This document shows positions 10,919 through 22,990 of a stretch of 64,000 nt of DNA, piece after piece; positions within the stretch are counted from its first letter, which is position 1, and each line of letters starts with the position of its first letter. A program made the translations under genes and the position numbers. Origin of the DNA: Austropuccinia psidii (Eukaryota > Basidiomycota > Pucciniomycetes > Pucciniales > Sphaerophragmiaceae). The notes beneath the pieces were generated by a model, which was not told where the DNA came from, searched no databases, and was given only the letters and a program-made list of their open reading frames with translations. The stretch spans positions 46,090,082 through 46,154,081 of the forward strand of contig JALGQZ010000001.1 in the NCBI GenBank assembly GCA_023105745.1. The letters run 5' to 3'.

Positions 10919-12945
10919 TGTGAGCCTTTGAGATATGACCACATATCCAATAAGGTCACAAAAAAGATTAATAATAATTATAACTTTAATATAATTATAT
11001 TAAAATTAATTAGAATAATTATACACTAAAAATAATTACTCAAATATACAAAAAATACCATAAATTGGTACTAAAATTGGTTTAACTTAAAAACCAATGA
11101 ATGAACATGTGAAATAAATTACACCATTAGATTCCCCATGGAAAAATACACATATACCACTTTTATGGCATATCTGTAAAGTCAATATTTAAGGAATTAT
11201 AAGGTATAATACCTTATAAAAATCATAAAACCTTATTTATCTCAGAAACTAATGAGACAACATGTGAAATAGATTGTACCAGTGGATTCCCCACAAAAAT
11301 CCACATATAAAACAATTAATAAGCTAATTCCCAAAATCAATACTTAAGGAATTATCCTGAATATATGCACTTTTTTGGTCAACGCATATATTCAGTGATC
11401 ATAGCTAATATCTTCTAAAATATACATGATAGAATGATGAACCAAAAATAAAGTTACCACGTAATTACTGTAAGAACACAGATATGAACTTTATTTTACA
11501 AGTTATAAACAAGGTTAAAACCTATGATGAAATATTGATAAAAATCAACAGAGCTGTTGACCACTTTGTTGTGAAAGTGCTCCAAACTTAAAAAAAGTAC
11601 ACAGTTGGATTCTACTAGCTCATTCGTGAAGAATGATGTAATTTTTATTATTAAATTCAGGGTATAACCCCCTGAAATCAAGGTTTGAAGTTTAAAATAT
11701 TGAATTTCGACAGAAAAGATGAGTTACAAGAAAAATCATCCAAATTAGAGTTTTGATGATGTAATGAAAAGCTCTTGGCAGCATAATAAGGTTATGTCAG
11801 GCTATCAGAATTCACTCTCTGAATTGCTGTAGCGTGAAAACCTTAAAAGTTATTGAGGATCAAAGTTTGAGCTTAAATTGAGCTGTTATGATCACATACT
11901 GTAACCTTAAATTAAGTTTAACAGTCTTAAGAGTGATAAAATTGGTGAATACTATTAGTTTATGATTAAAACTAATAAAATCCACGAAATTTGGGGTTCT
12001 GCAAAGCCTCTGATGTCATCAAACTTAGAGTTATAGTGATAACTCTAAATAATGGTGTAATAATGATGTAATATGGTTTGATCATGATGTAATCACCCTC
12101 AAACCTTAAAATATTGATCAATTCCAGTGGATATGATCAGTACACGTCTACTAGAAGCCTGTTGGACTCTAGGAGGGAGGTATTTACTATAAATAGAGCT
12201 CTTTTTACTCTGTTTTCCCCTCAGACGCATCAAAAACATTAAATCAATTAAATCAAAGGTAATTTCTTTATTCTTTATATATAAAACTGTTATATTATTA
12301 AAGACCAAAGACCACCTTGCTATAATCATCTATTTTGACGTGATTAAATCATTTATTTAATTGTTTTTGTTAAAAATCTCTCTAAAAACTCATTTCCACG
12401 TAAAATCAAGAAATTTAGTAATTTTCTTTATTTTTTATTGTAAATACAATTTGAAAAAAGTTGTATTATATTCTTTTGGCGTAAAATATCTCAAAATTAT
12501 TATTTTAAGTGTTAAAAGTAGGTTATTTCATCTTATTATAATAATTTCTCTCTTATTATTACTCTTAATAATACTTAATTAATATAAATAGTATTTATAT
12601 TAATATATAACTTTAATATTAGTAATATTATTGTTATTAATTGTTTTTTATTTATAAAAAACAGTTTTTTACGCCTTTATTATTTGTTGGTAACAATAAT
12701 AAAGAGCTTTATAATATATTAATTATTTTATATTAATATATTATTTATAATATTATAATTTCATATAATATTAATTTATATTATTATATTTATTTAATAA
12801 TATAATATTTTTACGCCATAATAATAATATTTCTTTATTATTATTATTATTTTAATCTTATTTACTTTAATTATAAGGACATTCAGAGTACAATAAGTAA
12901 TAAATTAGTAATTTTTTACTTATTGTTTCATAGTCAAACCTTACA
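10919..12945 (+). mobile_element. Family-F solo LTR with perfect 5-bp TSD
   Basis: A 2027-bp LTR from TGTGAGCC to CCTTACA, flanked by ATAAA at 10914-10918 and 12946-12950. Flanking family-C LTR sequence continues on both sides, so no internal region was left: a solo LTR made by LTR-LTR recombination. It has a TATA box (TATAAATAG at 12188-12196). The last 1.59 kb is repeated in inverted orientation at 62410-64000 with almost no length change, so this is a young copy compared with the host F LTR around it. Confidence 0.9.
12188..12196 (+). promoter_or_regulatory. TATA box of family-F LTR
   Basis: TATAAATAG in CTATAAATAGAGCT, conserved at 14557-14565 in the host F LTR and as the reverse complement at 63157-63165 in the H LTR. 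It lies about 750 bp before the LTR end and directs transcription towards the internal region. Inference from conservation and consensus; no start site is mapped. Confidence 0.55.
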
Positions 12946-15280
12946 ATAAACTAATGGTAAAGCCAAGATATCACCAAAACATGGAGTTGAGCAAAATCAG
13001 ATCAAAAGGTATCAAAAGAAAGAGGAAACCCACCACTTTCCAAAAACACAATTCCCACAATCAGAGGACAAGGAATAACAAATTTATTCCTGCTCAAAGT
13101 TGTTGCTGAGCATAAACCTAAATTGTCACCTCTCATCTGAAATCCAGAGCAAGAGGATTAGCCCCATCAAATGGGTATTCAAATTGAAGCTCCAAGTCAG
13201 GCCTATCCAATGGTACTATCCAAATTAAGCTAGCACTAGAACTACAGAAGGTATGGCCAAAATAAGTCAAATGAGGATGAACAAAATATTGACCTCTCAT
13301 CTAACTTCTGCATTTTTAGGGTGAGATACCTAAAGCTGGGTCTTTTTTGGAAATAGAACAATAAGGGCTATCTGATGGTGCCATCCATTCCCCCATATCT
13401 CATCTAGAACAAAAGCTATGGGGCAAACAAGCTCCATACAGATTTTAAGCAAATCATACATACGTACAAAAAAATCTTGCACATGGTGTAACTTTGCCAT
13501 ATTTAATGATAGCCATATCAAATGAGGAATCATTTTTCAGAACAAATCCAGGGCTAAACAATGAACTAAACTTGAGCTTTATATCTCAAAAACTGACAAA
13601 TTTATGGAAGTTTTAAGGTCAAAATCCCACAGTTAGACCAATACAGCCTTACTGTGGGATAATCTCCCGTAACTATGATTATGAGGTGTCAAACAGAAAA
13701 AGAAACTTGTTTATACTTCAATACCTCATATTTTGGTCAATACTTGGGTCCTTTACAGCATTCTACATGCCATACACATCAGAAGAGGGCTATGTGGTCC
13801 TTGGAAGTGAAAATTCTTCACTTCCTCTACATGGAAAGGTATAGAAGACTTTTTCACACTATTTTAGGATAAATAGGGGCCTTTTCTCCACCAGAAAAGG
13901 TTTCCTCATCCTTCTCCTGAATTCCTACATAGTTAGTACAACTGTCAAAGGTAGTTATACTCTTGGAAAATAATAAGGTTATACTTTTAAATTTTAGTAT
14001 TGTAGTTCTTATTATAGTAACCCAACTGGTAAGACTGCACCCAGGGCTTTCAACAGCGCTCACCACCACTATTTTATAATAGTAAAGCCCTTATCACTCC
14101 ATTTTAAGCTTTTATTATCCATTATCCAACCCTCTTTTAATTAATTTTACTGTGTCACAGTCATAGTTAAAGTTGTAAATAGCCTTATTACACCTTCATC
14201 ATAGACTCAGCCTGACATTATGAATGATAAAAGTTTAAGCTTACAATTGATCATTTATGATCACTCACTGTAAGCTTATTTTAAGTTTGGAAGCTATATA
14301 AGTGATAAAACTGGCTAATACTATGAGATAATGATTAATAATAATAAAATACACAAAGCTTAGGCTTCTTTCAAGCCTATGATGTCATCAAACTTAGAGT
14401 TATAGTGATAACTCTAAATAATGGCGTAATAATGGGATAACATGCTTTAATTATGATGTAATCATCACTTAATCTTAAATTACTGATCAATTCCAGTGGA
14501 TACCATCAGTAAACGTCTACTAGAAGCCTTTTGAACTCTAGGAGGGAAGATTTTACTATAAATAGAGCTATTTTTATTCTATTTCCCCCACAGACACAAC
14601 AAAAAACATTAAATTATTAAATCCAAAGGTAAAATATTCCTTCTTTTTATATAAAACTATTATATATTCAAAGAATCAAGTTCATATTTATTATAATCCT
14701 CAATTCCAATGTGATTAAATCAATTATTAATCACTTTTTTGTTAAATTTCTCTAAAATCTCTAATTCCACACAAAAACAAAAATATCTTTAATTTCTTTT
14801 GATTTTTAGTGTAAATAAAATTTAAATAAGTTGTATTTATATTTTTTGGTGTAAAGTTATTCAAAATTATTACATTAAGGGTTAAAATTGGGTCATTTTC
14901 TCTTCTTATCATAATTTCTCTTTCTTATTATTTTTAAATAATTCTTAAATTAATATAAATAGTATTTATATGAATTCATACCTTTAATATTAGTATTATT
15001 ATTCTATAATTGTTTTTCATTATTAAAAAACCTTTTTGCACCTTCATCATTTTTTTGTAACAATAATAAAGTGCCATAAACATATTTATATATTTATTTT
15101 TTTATATTCATATTTATGATATATAATTTATATTATTATATTCATTTGATAATATAAATATTTTACACCATAATTATAATTATCTTTTATCTTATTATTT
15201 GAACTTAATAAGGACATTCAGAGTACAATAAGTAAAATATTAGTAATTTTTACTCATTGTTTCATAGTCAAACCTTACAA

Positions 15281-15522
15281 TATTTGAAAAGTGGAGAAAA
15301 AAGGGAGAAAACCTATGTCTTTAAATATTAAAACATTTAAATCACAAAAATAATAATTTCCTCAGCTCAAAAATAGAATAAAAATACTTGTTTTATTTTC
15401 TTCATATCTATCTTGAAGATAGTAAACAAACTCAAATTGTCTGTTTATACTAATCTTGATCATTTATAATGGGACTTCATCTACCCATTATCTTAGTTGT
15501 AATATGTGCCCTTGATCACCTA
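15281..15522 (-). mobile_element. Truncated 3' LTR of copia element G
   Basis: Matches the right-hand LTR (about 20023-20263) over the block from ATATTTG.AAA..GGAGAAAAAAG to ATCACCTAC. It lacks its outer part because element F ends at 15280. On the minus strand the LTR starts TGTAGGTGAT. Confidence 0.75.
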
Positions 15523-17110
15523 CATAATTTCTTCCATGTTGATCCTGAATTATTAAACACTCCTCCTGGATAAACAAGAAGTAATTTCTTTAACACTAAT
15601 AAGATTTTTTGTACCCCCAGCAGTTTTGTTAACACATTGAAAATCATTTCATCTGAGCTAACTTGTACTATGTCCAGAAATGTTTTAGTAACACAATCAC
15701 AGATGTAGTGATATCTTACTTCAATATTTTTGGTATTAGAGTTCAAATATTCCTGCTTAAAGCTCATAACTTCTCCTGAGTGGTCATTAAATAAAATAGG
15801 CTTAGTTAATTTTTTGCCTAAGTCCTTAAGGACAATTGATACCCAACACATTTGCTTAGCACACATATTCATAGAAATAAGCTATGCTTCTGTAGTTGAT
15901 TGAGCTACTACTGATTTCTTTTTTCTTATCCAACTTACTGGATTATTGTATACTAACGTAAAATATCCTGATATTGATTTTTGGTGTTCTGTATTATTTG
16001 CATAATCTGCATAAGCCCAACCTGATGAAAAATGAGTTGAATGTGATAGTTTTATCCTAGATTTTTCAAGATTAAAGTACCATGTACCTTTTGAGTATCT
16101 AAGTAAATGTTTGAGAGCTATCCAGTGACTATTACCTGGTCACTTACAAAAATGAAAAATTTGGTTAACCATAAGAATGATATCTTGTTGAGTGTGTTGA
16201 GCAACATAGCTGAATTTTCCTATGATTTTCTGTTAGTAGGTAAGGTCAATAATATATTCTTGCACTTCAATTTTGTTCAAAAGGTTCCCATTTCAAGGAG
16301 CTTTTACTTTCTTACTATTTTCCATCCCACATCTTTTTAACACTTTTTGTATCACATCTGATTGATTTATGAGAAGTTTATCATTTTTCCAAATAAGATT
16401 ATAACCTAAATTCTGAGAGGGGATTTTCTGAAATTTAAGCTTCCACTTTTTTTAAATTAGAAAGAAACTTAAATATGTCAGACTCACTCCTGCTAATTAA
16501 TAAACCATAATCAACATGAATTTGAAGCATTAAAAGTCTGTTTTTTGATATAAATAACAATTCATCAAACTCTGAACTTATAATACCCAGCCTAGAAAGT
16601 ACTTCAGTTAGATTTTTTCCACATAAAAGGGGCCTTTTTTGTTTCATAAAGTGACTTTTTAAATCAAAAAACCCATTTTTCTTTGCCTTCTTTCTGGTAA
16701 CCAGTGACTTTCTTGACATACACAATTTCATCAATTTGTCTGTGTAAAAAAGCTGTTTCTATATCAAACTGGTAAGAAATAAGTTTAAAATTAATAACCA
16801 AAGATAACATGGTTTTAAAAGCTTTTTTCCTTCCAACCAAAGCCCAGGTTTCAAAAATCTTTAATAAATCTTCTTTATGATTCCCAAACACTACCCATCT
16901 TGCCTTAAAATGATAAACTTCACCATACTTGTTCTTCCTACAAGTCAGGACCCACATTCCACCTATGAATTTCACATTGTGTTTTGGATATGAAACTAAG
17001 GTGCCTTTGTTGTGAATCATTAAAGAGTTGAATTCATTATCAATAGTGGCTTTACATTGGTGGTTTTCTGAAGATATAGAGATGGCCTCAGAAAAAGGAA
17101 CTACAACAGT
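15516..17110 (-). pseudogene. Ty1/copia reverse transcriptase-RNase H remnant
   Basis: Minus strand, reading downwards: the RVT_2 start (FKARWVVFGN, then FDIETAFLHRQIDEIVYV, the first catalytic Asp region) at 17020-16700; HVDYGLLI near 16525, which corresponds to the YVDD box with the second Asp changed to Tyr; GWAYADYANNTEHQKSISGY and SWIRKKKSVVAQSTTEA near 16025-15900, the RNase H signature; and EVRYHYICDCV near 15700. Frames change near 16700, 16435 and 15890 and several stops intervene. The gene order INT-RT-RH is diagnostic of copia and differs from the gypsy elements elsewhere in the window. Confidence 0.85.
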
Positions 17111-17553
17111 AAGGTAAAATTGATCTGGTACTTGTCCATTTATTTTTCCAACTATTTTTTTAATAACTGAGATAGTAGGATCTTCTGAAGGTTTATCATT
17201 AAAGGGAGCATATTCTTTATTTTATTTAAGCCCTTTTCTTGATAACCGCTTTATTCAGCCATTGGAACATTACCTCTGTCAACAACTTTTTTTTCAATTG
17301 ATCTTCCTTGCTCAGGTGTGTTCTCTTTGATGATTGCTTTTTATACAGCATATTTTGATAATTTTAATTTGAGTGTTTGAATTTTTTTCTCTTGGTAAGG
17401 CTTCTTCTAGTTTTCTCAATACTAACTTAATTTGATTTGATGAAACAGAATAATCTTATGAGATTCAAATTTTTCCATTGAGTTAATCTAGAAGCCTTAA
17501 AACATTTGAATGCTTCGCAAAAGTGAGAGCTTTAAGAGATTCACAGACTTCTT

Positions 17554-18204
17554 CTAGCTTTCCTTCACTGAAGCCTTCATTCCAAAGTGAATAAATTTTT
17601 GAATGCTAATTGTTGTCTCAATACTACAGTCATTGAGCTCCAACATACCTATTGGGGTACTCATATTCAGAAAATAATGTTTTAAATGATTTAATAGTAA
17701 CAAGGCAGGATTTTCTGCTTCATCCAAATTTGACATTGGTATTTTTTATTGTCCCAAAAAAAATCTAATTTTGGTTACAAGTGTTTTGTTAAACTGTTTG
17801 GCAACCCCATTTGTTTCTGGAGAATTTGGAGGTTCTTTCTCTATACAAATACCTTTATTTCAAAGTTTGGATAGGAAATGTTTAGAACTGAATTTGCCAC
17901 CACAATCAGTGTTCAAAAAAGCTAGAATAATGTTGAGTTTATTTTTAATTTCATTTAGAAATGAATTAATGTATTATTTGGCTTCATTCTTTATTTCCAT
18001 TATATATATTAAATTCAATCTGCTATATTCATCAATCAGGGCCAAAATATATCTTTTTCCTTTTTTATTGGATGGAGTTATCTGTAAATTATTGATATGA
18101 ATTTTGAAAAAGGGAGACTTAGCCATTGGAATTGTTTTTTAATGTGGATTATTCTTAAGTTTAGCATTTTTACATACTTCACAATTCTTCGATTGAGTAT
18201 ATTC
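17554..18204 (-). pseudogene. Ty1/copia integrase remnant
   Basis: Minus strand. After a degraded zinc-binding part (NCEVCKNAK near 18180) come YILALIDEYSRLNLIYI, then FLNTDCGGKF (the SDNGGEF region of copia integrases, with a Cys in place of Asn) and PPNSPETNGVAKQFNKTL (the last catalytic region, where the usual Glu of NGVAER is replaced). Stops at several places. The C-terminal linker to RT (17554-17736) is poorly conserved. Confidence 0.75.
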
Positions 18205-18747
18205 TCAAGATATGTTCTTGGTTTTAATAAAATGATCAAGATAAGAATAACTCAGATGTCCTTGTGTCAAATTCCAATATGGATCTTTCAAAACTACTGA
18301 ATATACATCTGAGTGAGACATCTTCATTGAAAATAAATTTCCTTCTTGGTGAAATGTTGCTATAATTTTATCTTTTTGTTTGATAAGAAACATATTTGAC
18401 TTGGTAATCATTTTCAAACCATGATCAGATAGCTGAGAAACAGATATTAGATTCACCAGACCCTTTGGTACATAGTAAACTGGATATAAATGCACACCTT
18501 TGAATACTAAAGTACTTTTATGCATAACTTTTCCTGGTTGAGAAAATGTATTGATTTGTTTATTAACTAATACTGGGTCAAGTAACAAAGATAAATCATT
18601 CACTACTGTTTTCAAAGCCCCCAAATCCAAATAAATTATCCCTTTGGTGCTTGATTTTTGTACCAAGAAAATTTCTGATAACAGAAAAGCATCTGAGTCA
18701 GAAGGTTGTGTCTTGGTATCTGTTTTTTCAGTAGCAATATTCAACAA
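18205..18747 (-). pseudogene. Ty1/copia protease and pre-integrase domain remnant
   Basis: 180-codon open segment on the minus strand. IIYLDLGALKTVVND corresponds to the aspartic protease box, but the usual D-S/T-G-A reads DLGA. Then KGLVNLISVSQLSDHG is the typical copia PR-to-INT linker and WNLTQGHLSYSYL the gag-pre-integrase domain (normally LWHxRLGH). It continues into the integrase remnant after a stop at 18205. Confidence 0.8.
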
Positions 18748-18774
18748 TGATGATGTAAGTTTTGACTGAAGGTT

Positions 18775-19581
18775 TTAAATCATTCTCTCCAAAAATTCCA
18801 ATCTTTTATTTGAGTCATCCTTAATATGTTTTTCCTTTTTAAAAGGTTTTCTTTTCTCTTTAAACTGATTCCTATGTTGATTATTCTGATTTTCTTGATC
18901 ATTAGGATATTTTATAGTCTGTTTCTGTTTATCTTTATCAGCTAATAAGATCATTTTTTCTGTTTTATGTCTAGAGTATTCAAAAGATTCTCTGTCTGTT
19001 ACAGCACTTATAGTAAAAGGTTCCAAGTTGTATAAAATTTGAAACAGACTAGTCAACTCTTTTTTGTTGTCAAGACTATAAAGGAAAAAAATAGCTTCCA
19101 TTGAATCAGATAGGTTCATTCCTACTGTTGAGCTTGCAGTCAAAGATATGTAGTTAGCATGTTGTTTTTGAAAGGAATCAATATGCTTTTCTAAAGATGA
19201 CCCTGGTTTGTAAAGTAGGGTAACTTATTGGTGTAGAGTTCTTCCCAATATAATAATAAAACTCTTTCTGCATACTATACCTAAAGCCTTCCAGAAATCA
19301 TAGAACAAGGTTTTATTATTACATGAAATTCCCTCAAATTCTGTACTAAAACTTGACAATAGAAGTGCCAATGCACAGATATTCTCTTTTTTAAACTTGG
19401 AAGTTTTCTTTGTTTCTTCAGAGGGCTGATAAAAAGGTTTATCAATCCCTTTCCCAATGAAATCGTTTTCAAGCTGACAGCTCCACTGAACCCAATTTGT
19501 ATGGGTCAGTTTGATTATTTTAGTTTTTACCTTTTCTTCATCACTAGACAATTCATTGGTTTGAATTTGTATGTTTGACAT
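18775..19581 (-). pseudogene. Ty1/copia Gag remnant
   Basis: Starts ATG at 19581 (MSNIQIQTNELSSDEE). The first 100 residues have the copia Gag pattern: LTHTNWVQWSCQLENDF near residue 26, then LFYDFWKAL. A frame break at 19225-19143 is followed by a second segment ending in a lysine-rich stretch. No intact CCHC knuckle is visible at the expected C-terminus. Confidence 0.75.
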
Positions 19582-19608
19582 GATGGAACCCTAAAATATT
19601 TTAACTCT

Positions 19609-20263
19609 GGCTTTAATTAATATTCTAGTCAAGTAAAGACCTAACTCTTGTGACCATGAAAAGATAATTTATTGAAAGATGTTTTAATTGCTATGAGTAT
19701 AAGCTTAAAATCCAGTAATTAATAATACTGATGAAGAATAACAATAAGAAAAAAGATTAATATATGATAATTTTAGAAAAATAAGAAAATATCTTGACTT
19801 AAGAATACTTTGGTAAACAAAAATATCTATCTGAGCTAAGTCAGAATAAGTAAATAATACAGCTGAATTATACAAGAAATATTAGTAACTAGTCAATGGA
19901 TTTTTATCCTTCAAATAAAAACTATAAGGCTACCTTAACTCCTCTTGAAGTATACTTTTGGAGTGAGGTATTACATCTGTGTATAATAAGTAAACGCAAG
20001 AGACTAATTGGTTATAAAATATTTGGAAACTGGAGAAAAAAGAGAGACAAACTTCGTCTATAAATAGTAAAAGATGCAAACCACAAAAATAATAATAACC
20101 CCAACATAAACATAGAATAAAAGTATTCCTTCTAACTTCTTCATAGCTATCTTGAGGATAGTAAACAGACTCCGATCGTCTGTTTATAATAATCTTGATC
20201 ATTGATAATGGGACTTCATCTACCCGTTATCTTAGTTGTCATATGTGCCCTTAATCACCTACT
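19609..20263 (-). mobile_element. 5' LTR of copia element G (inner boundary approximate)
   Basis: Outer end ATCACCTAC at about 20263 is the reverse complement of a minus-strand start (TGTAGGTGAT in the left copy). The block 20023-20263 is clearly repeated at 15281-15522. The inner end near 19609 is a guess based on a TG dinucleotide about 30 bp upstream of the Gag start; I could not identify a tRNA primer site. No TSD can be tested because the other LTR is truncated. Confidence 0.55.
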
Positions 20264-22193
20264 TTATTCAACAAAATCTACTCTGATCGTCGTCCGAAAC
20301 AGTACAAATGCGCCTTATTCCTAGAAGTCTCTCAAGTTTTTTAAGCGAGAAAAAGCCCAGAATGTTCGTCAAAAATCAGTACGGAAATGGTGAAGCGGCA
20401 CAAGTTTTGTCACGCGAAGAAAGATTTTTGACTGTTTCATGGTTAGATTACGGGCAGCATGATGATACGTGTGGTAGTACCTGCAACACAAACTTAATCT
20501 GTCTATAATGTTGGAGATGCCCTTGTCGGCACACAAACTTGGAAATATAACCCATGGAAGCCATTTGAATTGGGGGTAACTATGTCAGCAATTCCTGAAA
20601 ATAAGTAAGCTATGACAAGGAAACGAAGCTGAAACGTGTCGAACGCTGAATCTGTAAGTGACGCTGTAACCATAAATACCCTCACGAAGGATGGATACAT
20701 TTATCACACACTGTGTGGTAATAGTGATAAAAGAAGTCAACACACAGCTGTCGTGGAAATAGCCCAATGGAAGTGTTTTCAAACGAGAATCACTTACAAA
20801 CTCGCAAGCCATTTTCTTGGTCTTTCAAAGGACATTCAACGCCCTTATCGGGAAGAGGTTTGCCAGTTTCGGCTGCAGTGCCATTACCGATAACTGAACA
20901 AAAATCAAATTACCCTTTTAGGCTCACCAAACAAGACGTTCTTGATGATTGAGTGTCTAAGGCTTACAAATCATGTTCGTAGTAGTGTTTACCAGGTACT
21001 TTTGAGCTAAAACCTTTGCAAATGTGTTCGTTGTGCGGCTCACTTCATGGCAATGGTGAAAAAATAAATCCTTTCCAACGGATTGATCTGTTTCCAGATG
21101 AGTGTTTGCATCAGCATTGAGACAATTCTCTCAAGACAGGCGTAGGGAGGGGGTCAAACTTACGAGGCGCAGCCTGAGGGCCTGGAAGCGTCACGTAGCA
21201 ATAATCTATGATGCAAAAAGTCCTATTTTGGCCATCACCGCAAACTGAGATAGGTCAGGGATAAGAAAAGAAGCTCATCAGGACGGTGGTTTTGGTTTAA
21301 AGTACTCCAAATCCGGAAAACCTGCCTGCTAATTCAAGTCCCTTTGGTCTATACTCATTAAGGCAACCAAGCTTGGTGAACGATATGTTATCGAGTTCAC
21401 TCCCTTTGGGCTTTGCCAGAGCATCAGTGAGGATGACTGCCAAAGCGCTGCTGAAAACCCAAAACGATAAATGATTTGAAAACATCTTGTTAACGATTGA
21501 GCGCAAGCCCTTGAAGACAAGCCAATAAAGAAACTATGGGGTGCCGGGTGCCTCTGACTTCTTCCCTCAGGCTTTAAGCTGCCCAAATGGCCACTGTGGT
21601 GCAAACTTGTTAGTCACGATGGAGTTATAAGCCCCGCCAGGCAGCCAGCCTGCATTTATTTTTGGAATAGAGTGGACTCTGCCCCCTTGGCTGGGTCAAA
21701 ACCGAAGTATGCTATATCCTGTAAAGGGTACAGCTGAACGCCAATCACCACTCAAGTAATTAGAAGCTCGCCAGATGGCTCATGAAAGCTGTGCGTGGTA
21801 CGAAATCAGCGGGGAGATGGTCAGATCAGGAGATTGGTGGTGTCGCCTAATCAGGCCCATTCTTAGGGCTGTTACTAGGGCTTTGCCTTCATATTTCGCC
21901 CTGCGAAATGGCTTATGAAGAACGCCACATTGCCTTTACTTGTCTCTACAGTGGTAAATAATTCCAAAATAAAATGAGAATGTAGTGTTTCCCTCCTGAT
22001 TCCCTCCACAAAGAAGCCTGTTGGAAATGATTGAGAGATTGTGTCTGCATTCCCTTTCCACAAGTCTTTCTTCTGCATACTTATTACCAATCACACTCAG
22101 CAATTTGTTACTTGTGGAAGAGTAAATTTTTTAAACAAACTTCTTCATGTGAGTATTGCTCAAAAGTCAATTGAGGGTAAAATTGTGTACAAT
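20264..22193. other. Island without recognised transposon or gene
   Basis: Base composition is more balanced than the surroundings (many CG dinucleotides and few A/T runs), and I find no LTR ends, RT or integrase motifs. Open frames of 60-90 codons occur on both strands and overlap one another (for example 20308-20508 and 20636-20893 on plus, 21329-21604 and 20585-20812 on minus); none has a recognisable domain. It may be low-copy host sequence, possibly an eroded or intron-split gene. Confidence 0.4.
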
Positions 22194-22990
22194 GTGCCTA
22201 TAAAACTCTTGATAATATATAACTCTTAGTCAAGAGTACTATGATTTTTCATTTAAAAAGGTCAAGAAGCCATCTTATATACCCACAAATTTTCAAAAAT
22301 AAAGTAATTTATTATTATTATTTTGCTTGCTATGAAATGTTAGAAGTACAACAGTAAGCTCTAATTGTCTATCATAATCGATTACAAGTATTACTAGAAT
22401 AATTACATTGAGAAATTATGGAAGAAAAACTATGGAAATACAAGACTTTGGGGATAGTTTAGAGAAATCCTTAGGGATAGCTGACATAGGTTCAATGAAA
22501 GGTTTTATGCAAAAATATTTCAAAAATACTAAGAAGGTCTTATATATTCCTTAAAAATCTCAAGATAATCAAAAGAAATTTGGGGATTTGAAATCAAAAT
22601 TTGATTCCAAGCTCAAAAAGACCAAATTCTTATTCAGAATACTGGGCTATATACTATTATTCTTTAATTTCCTATCTTTTTTATGCTTTGAAAATATCAA
22701 AATCTCTCATAATTATCTGACTATTAGGATTTATTATATTATTGGTCCATGAATTAAGCCTATGGAGCTGATTAATGATATAGAGAAAACAGCTACCCAA
22801 TGACACTTTTAGACTTTCTAAACAGCTCACAAAGGTTGAAAAGATAGTAGGCTGAAAAGATACAGTATGAGGAACCATTTACCTCATTTTTGATTCATTA
22901 TTGTATTATTTGTGATAATTTAGAATCATCCTACTTAGTAAATTAAGCGCTTTCAATTGGCTACCAGCCCATTTATGGCTCACAATGCAT
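22194..22990 (-). mobile_element. Family-E LTR fragment
   Basis: Starts TGTGCCTATAAAACTCTTGATA and matches the left part of the E-type LTR at 27259 (TGTCTATTAAACTCTTGATAG), including an inverted pair ACTCTTGAT / GTCAAGAGT, and further along TAATTGTCTA.C. Similarity fades after about 22990. Confidence 0.5.

Larger units (their letters stand above)
10865..14217 (+). mobile_element. Family-C solo LTR, itself split by a solo F LTR
   Basis: The left piece 10865-10918 matches the start of the element C LTR (CAGCCTGTGACTCAAAAC, first bases TTTCAG for TGTCAG). The right piece 12951-14217 ends with the C LTR end (GACTCAGCCTGACA). Flanks are TTATT (10860-10864) and TTATG (14218-14222), a 4-of-5 TSD. 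Without the insert it is about 1.3 kb, against 1498 bp in intact C. No internal region is present, so it is a solo LTR. Short open frames in it are not genes. Confidence 0.75.
9972..15280 (+). mobile_element. 3' LTR of element F, split by nested LTRs
   Basis: Begins TGTGAGCGTTTGAG after the polypurine tract, is interrupted at 10864 by a family-C LTR, resumes at 14218 and ends CTTACA at 15280. The resumed part (14218-15280) aligns along its length with the second half of the young solo LTR at 10919-12945, including the TATA-like TATAAATAG at 14557-14565 and the terminal AGTCAAACCTTACA. LTR length without the nest is about 1.96 kb. Directly after 15280 lies the truncated copia LTR, so F inserted into the copia element. 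Confidence 0.85.

Noticed and set aside
22204..22245. ACTCTTGAT / GTCAAGAGT inverted pair as a DNA-transposon terminus
   Set aside because: The pair is about 20 bp apart inside an LTR and recurs at 27267 as part of the same E LTR; no second terminus found.
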